From Microbacterium pygmaeum (GTDB lineage: Bacteria > Actinomycetota > Actinomycetes > Actinomycetales > Microbacteriaceae): a DNA stretch of 64,000 nt. Where the stretch lies: NCBI RefSeq assembly GCF_900100885.1, contig NZ_LT629692.1, positions 620,001 to 684,000 on the forward strand, in the 5' to 3' direction. Below are positions 44,397 to 52,710 of this stretch, piece by piece. The notes under the pieces were generated by a model. That model was given only the letters and a program-made list of their open reading frames with translations, did no database searches and was not told the DNA's origin. A program made the translations under genes and the position numbers. The stretch's first letter is position 1, and every line of letters begins with the position of its first letter.

Positions 44397-44566
44397 GCGG
44401 GCCACTCCGCCGCCTCGCCTCACTCATTCCGGAATGTGAGCGCGTGCCGGTGGACCTCGCGCATCTCCGCGTCGAATGGCGCGACCAATGGGATGCGGCG
44501 ATCATCAGCACCGAAAGAGAGCTGGGCCGATGGATGCGGAGCGGTTCGGCGAGTACCCTCACGGCT

Positions 44567-45055
44567 GTGACGTCGCTGCACTACCGCCGCCCGGAAGAGG
44601 CGGACCACCTCCGGGTCGTCGACGCGATTCCGGTCTGGTGGGGGATGCCGACCGGCGTCGCGCCGACCGGCCTCCTGCCGCGTCTGTTCTTCCAGCACTT
44701 CACGAACACGTCGATCCTCGTCGAGGACGACGACGGAGCGCTCGCCGCCTTTCTGATCGGTTTCCGTTCGGCATCCCGACCTGACACCGCCTACGTCCAC
44801 TTCGTCGGCGTCGCACCCGACCTGCGCGGACGAGGAGTCGCCCGAGATCTGTACGAACGCTTCTTCACGATGATGCGAGAAGAAGGATGCACCACCGTCG
44901 AGGCCATCACGGGGCCGATCAACCGGGGATCGCAGTCGTTTCATCGCGCGCTCGGATTCACCCAAGGGGGCGACACCGACCTCGACGGGGTCCTCGCCTA
45001 TCGCGACTACGACGGGCGAGGCGAGCACCGCGTCACGTTCAACCGCCAGCTCTGA
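44567..45055 (+). CDS. GNAT family N-acetyltransferase
   Basis: 162 residues with the acetyl-CoA motif AYVHFVGVAPDLRGRGVARDLYERF and C-terminal NRGSQSFHRALGFTQGG. The GTG at 44567 is seven bases after TACCCT (leaderless), giving a start VTSLHYRRPEEADHLRVV; an upstream GTG at 44450 is in frame but adds no recognisable domain. Acceptor amine unknown. It converges on another GNAT gene with six bases between them. The 170 bases upstream hold nothing else recognisable. Confidence 0.8.
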   Translation: MTSLHYRRPEEADHLRVVDAIPVWWGMPTGVAPTGLLPRLFFQHFTNTSILVEDDDGALAAFLIGFRSASRPDTAYVHFVGVAPDLRGRGVARDLYERFFTMMREEGCTTVEAITGPINRGSQSFHRALGFTQGGDTDLDGVLAYRDYDGRGEHRVTFNRQL

Positions 45056-45061
45056 ACGGTC

Positions 45062-45637
45062 TCAGGCGGGTGGCACGATCTTCCGCATGACCGTCTTGTT
45101 CTTGCCGATGCGTCGCTCGAAGGTGAAGCCCGCCTCCTCGAACATCCCCCGGGTCACGTTGTGCAGGAACGAGGACGACACCTTCTTCGCGGGATCGACG
45201 ATGTTCGGGAACGACACCACCTCGCCGCCACCAGCCCGCGCGATGAGGTCGAGCGCACCGTGGAGCGCTTCGAGCGCGACGCCCTGACGTCGATGGTCGC
45301 GGTCGACGAAGAAGCATGTGATGCGCCAGGGCGCCGGCTGGGATTCACCGGCGTCGTACTCCTTGCGATGGTAGATGCGGGGCAGCTCGGCAGGGCTTCC
45401 ATACTCGCACCACGCGATCGCCTGCTCGCCGTCGAAGACGAGTGCCGCGTGGGCGATCCCCTCTTCGATCCTGCGCTTCTTGAACAGCGCACCACCGACA
45501 TCCGCCTTCTTCGTCGTCTCGGTGTCGTCGTGGAAGTAGTGGCAGTAGCAGCCTCCCCAGACGCCGCGCCGCCGATCGAGCTCGAGCTCAACTTGGGCGC
45601 CGCGGACCGAAGCGCTGAGACGTCGGACCTGGATCAG
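45062..45637 (-). CDS. GNAT family acetyltransferase with unusual start
   Basis: About 191 residues: VWGGCYCHYFHDDTETTKKA, WCEYGSPAELPRIYHRKEY, CFFVDRDHRRQGVALEALHGAL (acetyl-CoA site) and GMFEEAGFTFERRIGKN. The family normally begins about 20 residues before the VWGGC motif, but no ATG or GTG exists there in frame. The best candidate is CTG at 45637, which overlaps the TGA of the upstream gene; ATC follows directly. The start is therefore uncertain and expression may be impaired or coupled. Confidence 0.72.
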   Translation of the reverse strand: MIQVRRLSASVRGAQVELELDRRRGVWGGCYCHYFHDDTETTKKADVGGALFKKRRIEEGIAHAALVFDGEQAIAWCEYGSPAELPRIYHRKEYDAGESQPAPWRITCFFVDRDHRRQGVALEALHGALDLIARAGGGEVVSFPNIVDPAKKVSSSFLHNVTRGMFEEAGFTFERRIGKNKTVMRKIVPPA

Positions 45638-45966
45638 GCCTCGTCGGCGCGCGGCGCGCGCACTGTCCAGCCGACCCGCTCGAGCGCCCCCGCCAGGCGG
45701 AGGGCCGCTTCGCGAGCGACCTCGGCCGACGCATCCGAGCACACGTCGACGGCAAGAGGTGGCGGGTCGGCGAATCGTGGGATCTGCACCTCCGCCCACG
45801 CACTCGGGCCGAGGGACACCCTGGGGTACGCCGTGCGGGCGTTCTCCACTGCGCCGTCCGAGACGAACGCGATGACATCGAGCGCGTCGAGCTTCGTGAT
45901 GGGCAGGTCCACGACGAGCGTCACGACGAACGGTGCGCTCGCTGTATCCCTGCCTCCGAGAGTCAC
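45634..45966 (-). CDS. Hypothetical protein
   Basis: 110 residues, predicted alpha/beta: TLVVDLPITKLDALDVIAFVSDG, AWAEVQIPRFADPPPLAVDV, then an Ala-rich helix EVAREAALRLAGALERVGW. No family recognised. The GTG at 45966 is six bases after TACCGT (leaderless). It overlaps the next GNAT gene by four bases, so the two are probably translated together. Confidence 0.62.
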   Translation of the reverse strand: MTLGGRDTASAPFVVTLVVDLPITKLDALDVIAFVSDGAVENARTAYPRVSLGPSAWAEVQIPRFADPPPLAVDVCSDASAEVAREAALRLAGALERVGWTVRAPRADEA

Positions 45967-46021
45967 CGCATGACGGTAACACCGCCCGGGCGGAATTCGG
46001 CCGCCGCCTTCGGCTGCCGCG

Positions 46022-46630
46022 TCAGTGCGTCCCGAAGCGCTCCGCGGCCGCAATCTGCTCGGCCGCGCGCCTGAGCGCGAGCAGCAGCGGCTCGACGAGG
46101 ATCGTGCCCAGCACCACGTATTTCACCGCGGCCTCGGTCGAGTCGGTCGGCACCCCCGCGATCTCGGCTCGCGCGATCCGTCTCATCGCGTCCAGGTAGG
46201 CCGTCATCACGTCGTCGGCGACCTGGAATCCGGCCTCCTCGATCTGTCCGAGCGCACGTGCGATCGCGCCGAGTACGACGTCGTCGCACCGGCCATCAGC
46301 CGATCCGAGTCGCCTGACCAGCTTCTCGGCCTCGGTCGTGTCGACCGCGTCCGCCGTGCGCGTCATCGTCGCGGCATGCGCCGTGCCCAGGAGATCGTAG
46401 GCATTCGTCGGGGGTCGGTCGATCGCGTCGAGCACGCTGCGGGCCTGCGAGATGCTCACTCCCGATCCGATCAGCGCTCGGATGAGTCGGAGCCGCTCCA
46501 GATGGTCCGCACGATACGTCGCCTGTGTTGCCGAACTGCGTTCACCTTCAGGCAGAAGACCCTCTCGAAGGTAGAACTTGATCGTCGCGATCGAGACGTC
46601 GGCCTCAGCCGCCAGTTCAGAAATCCTCAT
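46022..46630 (-). CDS. MerR family transcriptional regulator
   Basis: 202 residues. The MerR HTH is complete: MRISELAAEADVSIATIKFYLREGLLP with wing RSSATQATYRADHLERLRLIRALIGSG, then a helical effector part (100-200). No metal-binding Cys set is visible, so an organic ligand is likely. AGGGGGG lies close to the ATG. The paired palindromes in the gap to the divergent DUF4188 gene are its probable sites. Confidence 0.88.
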   Translation of the reverse strand: MRISELAAEADVSIATIKFYLREGLLPEGERSSATQATYRADHLERLRLIRALIGSGVSISQARSVLDAIDRPPTNAYDLLGTAHAATMTRTADAVDTTEAEKLVRRLGSADGRCDDVVLGAIARALGQIEEAGFQVADDVMTAYLDAMRRIARAEIAGVPTDSTEAAVKYVVLGTILVEPLLLALRRAAEQIAAAERFGTH

Positions 46631-46639
46631 GAACCCCCC

Positions 46640-46686
46640 TTGACTTGGATAGTAACGCTATCCACTATGGATAGTGCAGCTATCCA
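46640..46686 (+). promoter_or_regulatory. MerR-type promoter with two palindromic operators
   Basis: TGGATAG-TAACG-CTATCCA (46646-46664) fits exactly in 19 bases between a -35 TTGACT (46640-46645) and a -10 region at 46665-46671 (CTATGGA), the stretched spacing that MerR proteins correct by DNA twisting. A second palindrome TGGATAG-TGCAG-CTATCCA is at 46668-46686. Target is the DUF4188 gene starting at 46704. Confidence 0.82.
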
Positions 46687-46703
46687 CCAAGCGAGGAGAT
46701 GCC

Positions 46704-47219
46704 ATGTCGAGAGTCGTACCGGGACGGATGACCCATGAGTATGAGGGTGAGCTCGTCGTGTTCCACATCGGAATGCAGATCAACCATTGGTGGAGGCCAG
46801 ACCTCTGGCTGCCCGTGTTCGGGGCGATGCCGCGGATGCTGCGGGAGCTGAGCATGGACGCGGACTCCGGGTTCCTGGGGTTCGAGCTTCTCCTCGGATC
46901 GGGCGGTCCCTACGTCGTGCAGTACTGGTCGTCGATCGACAAGCTCTACAGGTACGCGTCCAGCCCCGCGCAGGAGCATCGGCCGGCGTGGACGCGATTC
47001 AACACGCTCGCGCGTCGGGCGCCCAAGGCGGTCGGCATCTGGCACGAGACGTTCCTGGTCGAGCGTGCCGAAAGCATCTACGTGTCCACGAAACCGATGG
47101 GTCTGCCGAAGGCGACGCAGCTCGTGCCGGTCGGCCGCAATCACGACCGGGCGCAGGCGCGCTTCGCCGACGGGCGCACATCGGCAGCTCTTCCGGCGGG
47201 GACGCCCTCGCCTGCATGA
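46704..47219 (+). CDS. DUF4188 domain protein (monooxygenase-like)
   Basis: 171 residues: GRMTHEYEGELVVFHIGMQINHWWRPDLW, FLGFELLLGSGGPYVVQYW and VGIWHETFLVERAESIYVS match DUF4188, a dimeric alpha-beta barrel fold related to heme-degrading or antibiotic monooxygenases. GAGGAG precedes the ATG. It lies behind a MerR-type promoter and is probably induced by the regulator's ligand. Catalytic role is not proven. Confidence 0.84.
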   Translation: MSRVVPGRMTHEYEGELVVFHIGMQINHWWRPDLWLPVFGAMPRMLRELSMDADSGFLGFELLLGSGGPYVVQYWSSIDKLYRYASSPAQEHRPAWTRFNTLARRAPKAVGIWHETFLVERAESIYVSTKPMGLPKATQLVPVGRNHDRAQARFADGRTSAALPAGTPSPA

Positions 47220-47234
47220 TCGCCGTCATCGGCT

Positions 47235-48692
47235 TCACTCGCCGCCGAGATGACCCGAGAGGCGGCGGTGGAAGCGGGCGCTGCGCTGATCGAGGCCCTC
47301 GATCACGGCATCGATGTTATGTCGGCGGTACTTGGTCACGACTGCATCGAGGGCCGCCACGCTCGAGGCATCCCAGATCTGCGAGTCGCTGAAATCGATG
47401 ACCACCGTGGGCGGGTCGATTCCGTACGAGAACCGCTCAACCAGGTCGTTGCTGCTGCCGAAGAAGAGAGGGCCGTGCACCGCGTACCGGACGACGGCCT
47501 CATCGACCGTGCGATCGACCGTGATGACATGGGCGACGCGACGCGCGAACAGCACCATCGCGAGCACCACCCCCACGACGACGCCGATGGCGAGGTTGCC
47601 GGTCGCGACGACCACGACGATCGTGACGACCATCACGATCGTCTCGGGTAGCGGCATCCGCCCCAGTGTTCTCGGACTCACGCTGTGCCAGTCGATGGTG
47701 GTGAGGGCGACGATCATCATGACCGCTGCGAGCGCCGCCATCGGGATCTGCGCCATCAGATCGCTCAAGAGCGTGACCATTGCAAGCAGCACCAGTCCCG
47801 CGACGAACGTCGAGATCCTCGTCCGCGCGCGGGCCATCTTCACATTGACGATGGTCTGCCCGATCATGGCGCAGCCCGCGATCCCGCCATAGAACCCGGC
47901 GAGGATGTTCGCGACTCCGAGTGCCCACGATTCGCGGTTCTTGTGCGAGCGGGTGTCGGTGATGTCGTCGACGAGCTTTGCGGTCAGGAGCGTTTCCAGA
48001 AGGCAGACGAACGCGATGCTGAGCGCCGTCGGCCAGATCAGCTGCAGAGTCTCGACGTTCAGCGGCACGAGCAGCGGGGTGATGCCCGGGAGTGCGCCGC
48101 CGATCTCGCCCTCGTCGCCGACGTTCGGCACGCTGAGGCCCGCGATCAGCACGATCGCGGTGACCACGACGATCGCGACCAGCGGCGAGGGGACGGCTCT
48201 TGTGAAGCGCGGCAGCACAACCACGATGACGACGGTGAGCGCGAAGAGCGGGTAGACGATCCATGGCACGTCGATGAGGTGCGGCACCTGCGCGACGAAG
48301 ATCAGGATGCCGAGGGCGTTGGCGAACCCGAGCATCACGCTGCGTGGGATGAACCGGGCCAGACGGGCCAGCCCGAGCGCACCGAAGACGATCTGCACGA
48401 TTCCCGCAAGAAGGACTGCGGGCAGAAGATATTCGACGCCGTGGTCCTTCACAAGGGGCGCGACGACGAGTGCGACCGAGCCCGCCGCCGCCGTGACCAT
48501 CGCAGTGCGTCCGCCGAGAACTGACATGCTGAGCGCCAGCACGACCGACGCGAGCAGGCTCACCTTGGGGTCGACGCCCGCGATGATCGAGAACGAGATG
48601 ACCTCGGGGATGAGCGCGAGGGTGGTGACGATACCCGCCAGCACCTCGCGACTGAGCAGCGCGGGGCTGCGGAGGGCGGTCAGGGTGTCGAT
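47235..48692 (-). CDS. SulP family transporter with STAS domain; non-canonical start
   Basis: SulP core with LALIPEVISFSIIAGVDPKVS, FIPRSVMLGFANALGILIF, ENRESWALGVANILAGFYGGIAGCAMIG-type helix 8 region, and a C-terminal STAS domain (about 400-470, VVIDFSDSQIWDASSVAALDAV). Likely anion or bicarbonate transport. The family N-terminus (DTLTALRSPALLSREVLAG) is present, but at the leaderless start position, six bases after TAGCCT, the codon is ATC instead of ATG. The next standard start, GTG 48644, would remove 16 residues. The -10 overlaps the stop of the GH16 gene. Confidence 0.84.
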   Translation of the reverse strand: MDTLTALRSPALLSREVLAGIVTTLALIPEVISFSIIAGVDPKVSLLASVVLALSMSVLGGRTAMVTAAAGSVALVVAPLVKDHGVEYLLPAVLLAGIVQIVFGALGLARLARFIPRSVMLGFANALGILIFVAQVPHLIDVPWIVYPLFALTVVIVVVLPRFTRAVPSPLVAIVVVTAIVLIAGLSVPNVGDEGEIGGALPGITPLLVPLNVETLQLIWPTALSIAFVCLLETLLTAKLVDDITDTRSHKNRESWALGVANILAGFYGGIAGCAMIGQTIVNVKMARARTRISTFVAGLVLLAMVTLLSDLMAQIPMAALAAVMMIVALTTIDWHSVSPRTLGRMPLPETIVMVVTIVVVVATGNLAIGVVVGVVLAMVLFARRVAHVITVDRTVDEAVVRYAVHGPLFFGSSNDLVERFSYGIDPPTVVIDFSDSQIWDASSVAALDAVVTKYRRHNIDAVIEGLDQRSARFHRRLSGHLGGE

Positions 48693-48701
48693 GCAACCAG
48701 G

Positions 48702-49466
48702 CTACCCAGCGTGGCTGACCCGTTCGACCGCCGGCGGAGACGAGGAGCGCACGTCGGAGTCGGTGATCCGTACCCAATCAACGAGCATCTCGGCCGGCAG
48801 TGCTGAGGGATCGGCGTCGTTCCCGGGCCACCCGCCGCCGAAGGCGAGGTTGAGGATGAGGAAGAAGTGGTGGTCGAACGGCCACGGTCCGGGCACCAGT
48901 GCGGGAGTGAGGTGGAAGAACTCCTCGCCGTCGATGTGCCAGGTCAGGCTGCCGGGTGCCCAGTCCACCGCATATGTGTGGAAGTCGTTCGACAGAGGGG
49001 ACCCGGTCGTATGCCGGCGCCCCACGCCCCGACCGACGCCGGCGTATCCGGGGCCGTGAACCGTCCCGTACACGGCGGCAGGATCACCTCCCACAGACTC
49101 CATGACATCTATCTCTCCGCACCTGGGCCACCCCACCGCGTCGATGTCGGTGCCGAGCATCCATAACGCCGGCCACACCCCGGCGCCCATGGGTACCTTG
49201 ATGCGGGCAGCGATCCGTCCGTATCGGAACGCAACCCGCCCCTGGGTCGTGAGTCGCGCCGAAGTGATACGACTGGGTGCCCCCGGCTCCGAACGTGCGA
49301 TGATCGCCAGCTGACCGCGTCCTGTCAGGGCCGCATTGGCCGGCGGGCGCGTGTAGAACTGCTCCTGCGCGTCTCCCCACCCGCCACCGCCCAGGTCGGC
49401 GCCCCAACTCGACGAGTCCGGCGCAATTCCTGCCGGGCCCGCGAAGTCATCCGACCAGGTCCCCAT
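48702..49466 (-). CDS. GH16 family glycoside hydrolase without signal peptide
   Basis: 254 residues with the laminarinase-type sandwich. The catalytic motif EIDxxE is present as CGEIDVMESVGG, and YAVDWAPGSLTWHIDGEEFF and NLAFGGGWPG are typical of beta-1,3-glucanases. The ATG at 49466 is seven bases after TACGCT (leaderless). Nothing upstream in frame looks like a signal peptide, which is odd for a polysaccharide hydrolase; it may act inside or leave by another route. Upstream, 49467-49732 holds no recognisable gene. Confidence 0.85.
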   Translation of the reverse strand: MGTWSDDFAGPAGIAPDSSSWGADLGGGGWGDAQEQFYTRPPANAALTGRGQLAIIARSEPGAPSRITSARLTTQGRVAFRYGRIAARIKVPMGAGVWPALWMLGTDIDAVGWPRCGEIDVMESVGGDPAAVYGTVHGPGYAGVGRGVGRRHTTGSPLSNDFHTYAVDWAPGSLTWHIDGEEFFHLTPALVPGPWPFDHHFFLILNLAFGGGWPGNDADPSALPAEMLVDWVRITDSDVRSSSPPAVERVSHAG

Positions 49467-49732
49467 CGGGCTGAGCGTACTCGCGTCATCGTCGACCCGG
49501 CCCAGGCCTTTCCGCTGGTGACGTTCGCTGCCCGGCGAGCCGAGCGTTGCAGGGTCGTGCCGCTGCCCGCCGTGGTGTGTCCAGCCGCAGGGATATGGTG
49601 ATCCCTTCCCGATTCCATCGGAGGTGGAATGGCGCTTCGCCCGCCGTCGTTGGCGTTGAAGTCCGTCCGAGCTGCCGCGCCATCCGATGCGCAGGCGCCC
49701 CGCAGGCGACAAGCGATCGGAGCCCGCACGTC

Positions 49733-50434
49733 ATGCCCACAGTCTTTTCCGCTGCTGAGACCGCAACGCTCGACAATGCCGCGTGGCACGCGCTGTCGGG
49801 TCCGCACGAACGCTTCGCGGAGGGCGATGATCTCGTGCGTCGCTACCCGTCCGATGTTGCGCCGTTCGTGGCGGTCCGCAGCTGGGACGACCCGCGTGTC
49901 TGGGATTCACTGATCGACCTGGTGGGGCACGGAGCCGAGATCGGCCTAACCGGTGACGTCCCCGAGTTCCCTGCCGGGTGGGAGGAACTGTGGCGCGGCG
50001 AAGGAGTGCAGCTCGTCGAGACGGATGCCCTACGCCCCGTGCCTGACCCGGAGGCGATCGTGCTCGGTGTAGCAGATGTGCCGGAGATGCTGGCGCTCGT
50101 GGAACGCAACCAGCCGGGACCCTTCCTTCCTCGCACGCACGAGCTCGGGCGCTATATCGGCATCCGCCGCGAGGGGAGACTGGTGGCGATGGCGGGGGAG
50201 CGCCTGCATCCAGCCGGATGGACGGAGATCAGCGCGGTCTCCACCGACGACGCGTACCGTCGGCAGGGACTTGCCTCGCGACTCGTGCTGGACGCGGCGT
50301 TCCACATCCAGCAGCGCGGTGACCGCGCCCTCATGCACGCCGCGGCGACCAATGTCGGAGCGATCGCGATATACGAGCGGCTCGGATTCCTCCTGCGGAC
50401 GCGTACGACGTTCGTCGGGGTTCGCGTTCCCTGA
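49733..50434 (+). CDS. GNAT family acetyltransferase (FR47-like)
   Basis: 233 residues. The N-terminal half is a degenerate GNAT-like module (FVAVRSWDDPRVWDSLIDL); the C-terminal half has GRYIGIRREGRLVAMAGERL, TEISAVSTDDAYRRQGLASRL (acetyl-CoA motif) and NVGAIAIYERLGFLLRTRTTF. This is the FR47 group. No clear ribosome site precedes ATG 49733; it is chosen because upstream in-frame sequence is low-complexity. Converges on the next gene. Confidence 0.8.
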   Translation: MPTVFSAAETATLDNAAWHALSGPHERFAEGDDLVRRYPSDVAPFVAVRSWDDPRVWDSLIDLVGHGAEIGLTGDVPEFPAGWEELWRGEGVQLVETDALRPVPDPEAIVLGVADVPEMLALVERNQPGPFLPRTHELGRYIGIRREGRLVAMAGERLHPAGWTEISAVSTDDAYRRQGLASRLVLDAAFHIQQRGDRALMHAAATNVGAIAIYERLGFLLRTRTTFVGVRVP

Positions 50435-50446
50435 CGGGCCACGCCC

Positions 50447-51010
50447 TCAGCCCTTCCTCGGTCGGTACCGCACGGCGACCGCGCCCGACGGGAACTCCTG
50501 ACGGCCCACGAGGTCGAGCTCGATGCGCTTGCGAAGGCCGGCCAGGAGCGTCGGCCCATGTCCGGCGAGGACCGGCTGCACGAGGAACTCGTATTCGTCG
50601 ATCAGTCCGAGATCCGCCAGCGCGAGCGGCAGCGTCACGCCACCGACCCACAGCCCCTCGCCCGGCTCGTCCTTCAGCCGTTGCACGGCAGAGCCGAGGT
50701 CGCCGTCGAGCAGCTCGGCGTTCCAGTCCGCCTTGTCCAGGGTGGACGACACGACGTACTTCTGCGCGCGGTCGATGGCATCGGCGAACGGCATCTGCCA
50801 GTCGCTCACCCAGTCGGGCCACGTGCCGGAGGCCGGTTTCCGCCACGCGGACGCCATCATCTCGTAGGTCACGCGGCCGAACAGCAGAGCGTCGGCCTGC
50901 TCCAGCTGCGCGGTCCAGTAGCGCATCGACGCTTCGTCGGGAGGAAGTCCCGCCTCGTGGTGGCAGCAGCCGTCGAGGGTCACGTTGATCGAGTATCGAA
51001 GTGGTCTCAT
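50447..51010 (-). CDS. Dihydrofolate reductase family protein
   Basis: 187 residues of the RibD C-terminal fold: YSINVTLDGCCHHEAGLPPDE, ADALLFGRVTYEMMASAWRKP, and LVQPVLAGHGPTLLAGLRKRIEL. GGGAG lies eight bases before the ATG. It is a paralogue in fold to the protein at 36442-37074. The 200 bases upstream show no gene I can support. Confidence 0.86.
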   Translation of the reverse strand: MRPLRYSINVTLDGCCHHEAGLPPDEASMRYWTAQLEQADALLFGRVTYEMMASAWRKPASGTWPDWVSDWQMPFADAIDRAQKYVVSSTLDKADWNAELLDGDLGSAVQRLKDEPGEGLWVGGVTLPLALADLGLIDEYEFLVQPVLAGHGPTLLAGLRKRIELDLVGRQEFPSGAVAVRYRPRKG

Positions 51011-51210
51011 CGGTCTACTCCCTGCGTTTCCGAAGCGTCCAGACTCGTTTCGCTGGGGGATCCTTCGATCGATTCCGAGAACGTCAGCGTGGACTCGATT
51101 CCGCCAGGGTCGTCGATGGCGTCCCGCCAGTCAAGGCGATCGTGCCGAATCGGATTCCAGTTGCGCTGGGCGCCGCCGCGGTCTCCACAAGGTGGACCGC
51201 TCTTGGGGCT

Positions 51211-51423
51211 TCAGCCAACCGCTCGAGGAGGCCCTGCGAACACGGCCTGGCGAATCCTCCAGACGGGAAAGCCGCTGAGCTGGGTGATCAGGTCGACATC
51301 GAACTCGTGCTCGAAGTATGCCGCCTGCACGGCGCGGATGCGCGTGGGGGTGTCGCCGAACGTGAGGGCGAACTCGGTCGCGTAGCGCTCCCAGACGCTG
51401 GCTTCATATCCTGGCGTCGCCAT
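51211..51423 (-). CDS. Short hypothetical protein
   Basis: 70 residues: YEASVWERYATEFALTFGDT, RAVQAAYFEHEFDVDLITQL, then SGFPVWRIRQAVF. Mostly helical, not membrane-bound, family not recognised. GAGGTGAC precedes the ATG. It may be the remaining part of a longer gene, because sequence after the stop still reads as plausible protein for some codons. The 291 bases further right (51424-51715) hold nothing I recognise. Confidence 0.5.
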   Translation of the reverse strand: MATPGYEASVWERYATEFALTFGDTPTRIRAVQAAYFEHEFDVDLITQLSGFPVWRIRQAVFAGPPRAVG

Positions 51424-51715
51424 GCCACCGTCACCTCGTTTCGCGTCTGAATCTCTCGGCGATCGTCGCCTGCTCGAGGCGATGCTACGACGCGCGTGTT
51501 ACCGACATGAAACGGCCAGATGCCGGGCGATTTATCGGCGGCTGGGACTTTCCAGCACGAGGGCGGTCACAGTCCGCTCAAGAACAGGGATGTGAGAAGT
51601 GCGGTCGGGCTGGCGGTGATCGGCTCCGACATGAGCGCGTGACCGCGCTGTTGCGCATGGCGGCGCAGCTCGCAATCCCCTTCCCGAGACCGTTCACGCG
51701 CCCGAGGCTGGAAGC

Positions 51716-51919
51716 ATGAGTCATCCAGACGACATCAAACAACCCTTGGACCACCTGCCACCGCTGGACGAGCGTGACAAGGCGGTGGAAATCGAGGAGC
51801 CGCGCTACCCGAACACGGGCGGGCCTGGCGATCCCTCCGCCGTCAGCCCGGCGACGGCCGCCGAACCCGTCAAGCCCGGTCGCCACGGTCTCGACAAGCC
51901 GCCGACCAGCGGCGCCTGA
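51716..51919 (+). CDS. Small acidic disordered protein
   Basis: 67 residues, rich in Pro, Asp, Glu and Lys (DDIKQPLDHLPPLDERDKAV, EPVKPGRHGLDKPP), with no predicted helix bundle or membrane part. GGAAG precedes the ATG. Similar short acidic proteins are frequent in actinobacteria, but no function is assigned. Confidence 0.55.
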   Translation: MSHPDDIKQPLDHLPPLDERDKAVEIEEPRYPNTGGPGDPSAVSPATAAEPVKPGRHGLDKPPTSGA

Positions 51920-52014
51920 GACCCCCTTCCGTGGTGCATCAGGGTGTACCAGGCCAGAATCCCCCCGATGCTGCCGTCGGCGTCGGGCAGACGGTCGGCG
52001 GCTGCGTCCCGCAG

Positions 52015-52125
52015 TCAGTCGTCTCCCCCGCGATTGCGGAAGTACTGCCAGACGAAGGCGATCAGCGTCCCGACGAGGATGATCGCGGTCGTGCCGAAGA
52101 GCAGGGTCTGCTCGAGACTGCTCAT
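52015..52125 (-). CDS. Small membrane protein
   Basis: 36 residues: SSLEQTLLFGTTAIILVGTL forms one transmembrane helix followed by a basic tail WQYFRNRGGDD. GGAGGGGAAG lies at good distance before the ATG, and ATG overlaps the stop of the upstream YdeI-like gene (ATGA). The coding evidence is therefore strong for so short a gene. Function unknown. Confidence 0.7.
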   Translation of the reverse strand: MSSLEQTLLFGTTAIILVGTLIAFVWQYFRNRGGDD

Positions 52126-52694
52126 GGTCGCTTCCCCTCCGCGGCGTCCGCCACGATCTTGGCGATGCGCGACGCCCGCGTCTCGGGGCGTCGCGCCGAA
52201 TCGACCGCAGCGATCCCCATCTTTCGCGCGGACGGCGGGAACGCGTTCCACGCCGCCCGCGCCGTGGGCGCAGCATCCAGAGCCGCGGCGAAGTCGTCGG
52301 GCTCGATCATCGCCTCGGCGTTGTCGAGCACGGTCCACGAGCCGTTCGCTTTCGCGACCTCGATTGCGCGGCGACCTGCCTCGGCCAGCAGGCCCGCCTC
52401 CTCGAGTTCGATGAGCCGCGCCTTGTTGGTCGCCGCCCACCCGCTCGACGGGCGCCGGGGCGAGAACCACAGGCCGGCGGTCTCATCGTCGAAGGTGCGC
52501 ACCGGGCCGTCGATCCATCCGAAGCACAGGGCCTGACGGATCGCCTCCTCGTAGGCGACGTGACGGTCGGTGAAGCCCGCACGACCCCGCAGCAGCCACG
52601 CACCCCTCACCCGCTCGTGGTTGGCCTCGAGCCAGGCGCGCCAGGTCGCGGCATCCGGAGCGAACACGCGCTCGCCCTCGTCGAGCACGCCCAT
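52122..52694 (-). CDS. YdeI/OmpD-associated family protein
   Basis: 190 residues: FAPDAATWRAWLEANHERVRG, YEEAIRQALCFGWIDGPVR (the CFGWIDG motif of the family), FSPRRPSSGWAATNKARLIEL and the C-terminal RKMGIAAVDSARRPETRASR. These proteins are linked to resistance to cationic peptides in some bacteria, with unclear mechanism. The ATG at 52694 fits the family start. The HAD gene ends 17 bases upstream. Confidence 0.85.
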   Translation of the reverse strand: MGVLDEGERVFAPDAATWRAWLEANHERVRGAWLLRGRAGFTDRHVAYEEAIRQALCFGWIDGPVRTFDDETAGLWFSPRRPSSGWAATNKARLIELEEAGLLAEAGRRAIEVAKANGSWTVLDNAEAMIEPDDFAAALDAAPTARAAWNAFPPSARKMGIAAVDSARRPETRASRIAKIVADAAEGKRP

Positions 52695-52710
52695 CAGACT
52701 CGCGCACCCA

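Noticed and set aside
51507..51719. Plus-strand 70-residue frame
   Set aside because: No ribosome site, no family resemblance, Arg-rich; it overlaps the better-supported small gene start at 51716.
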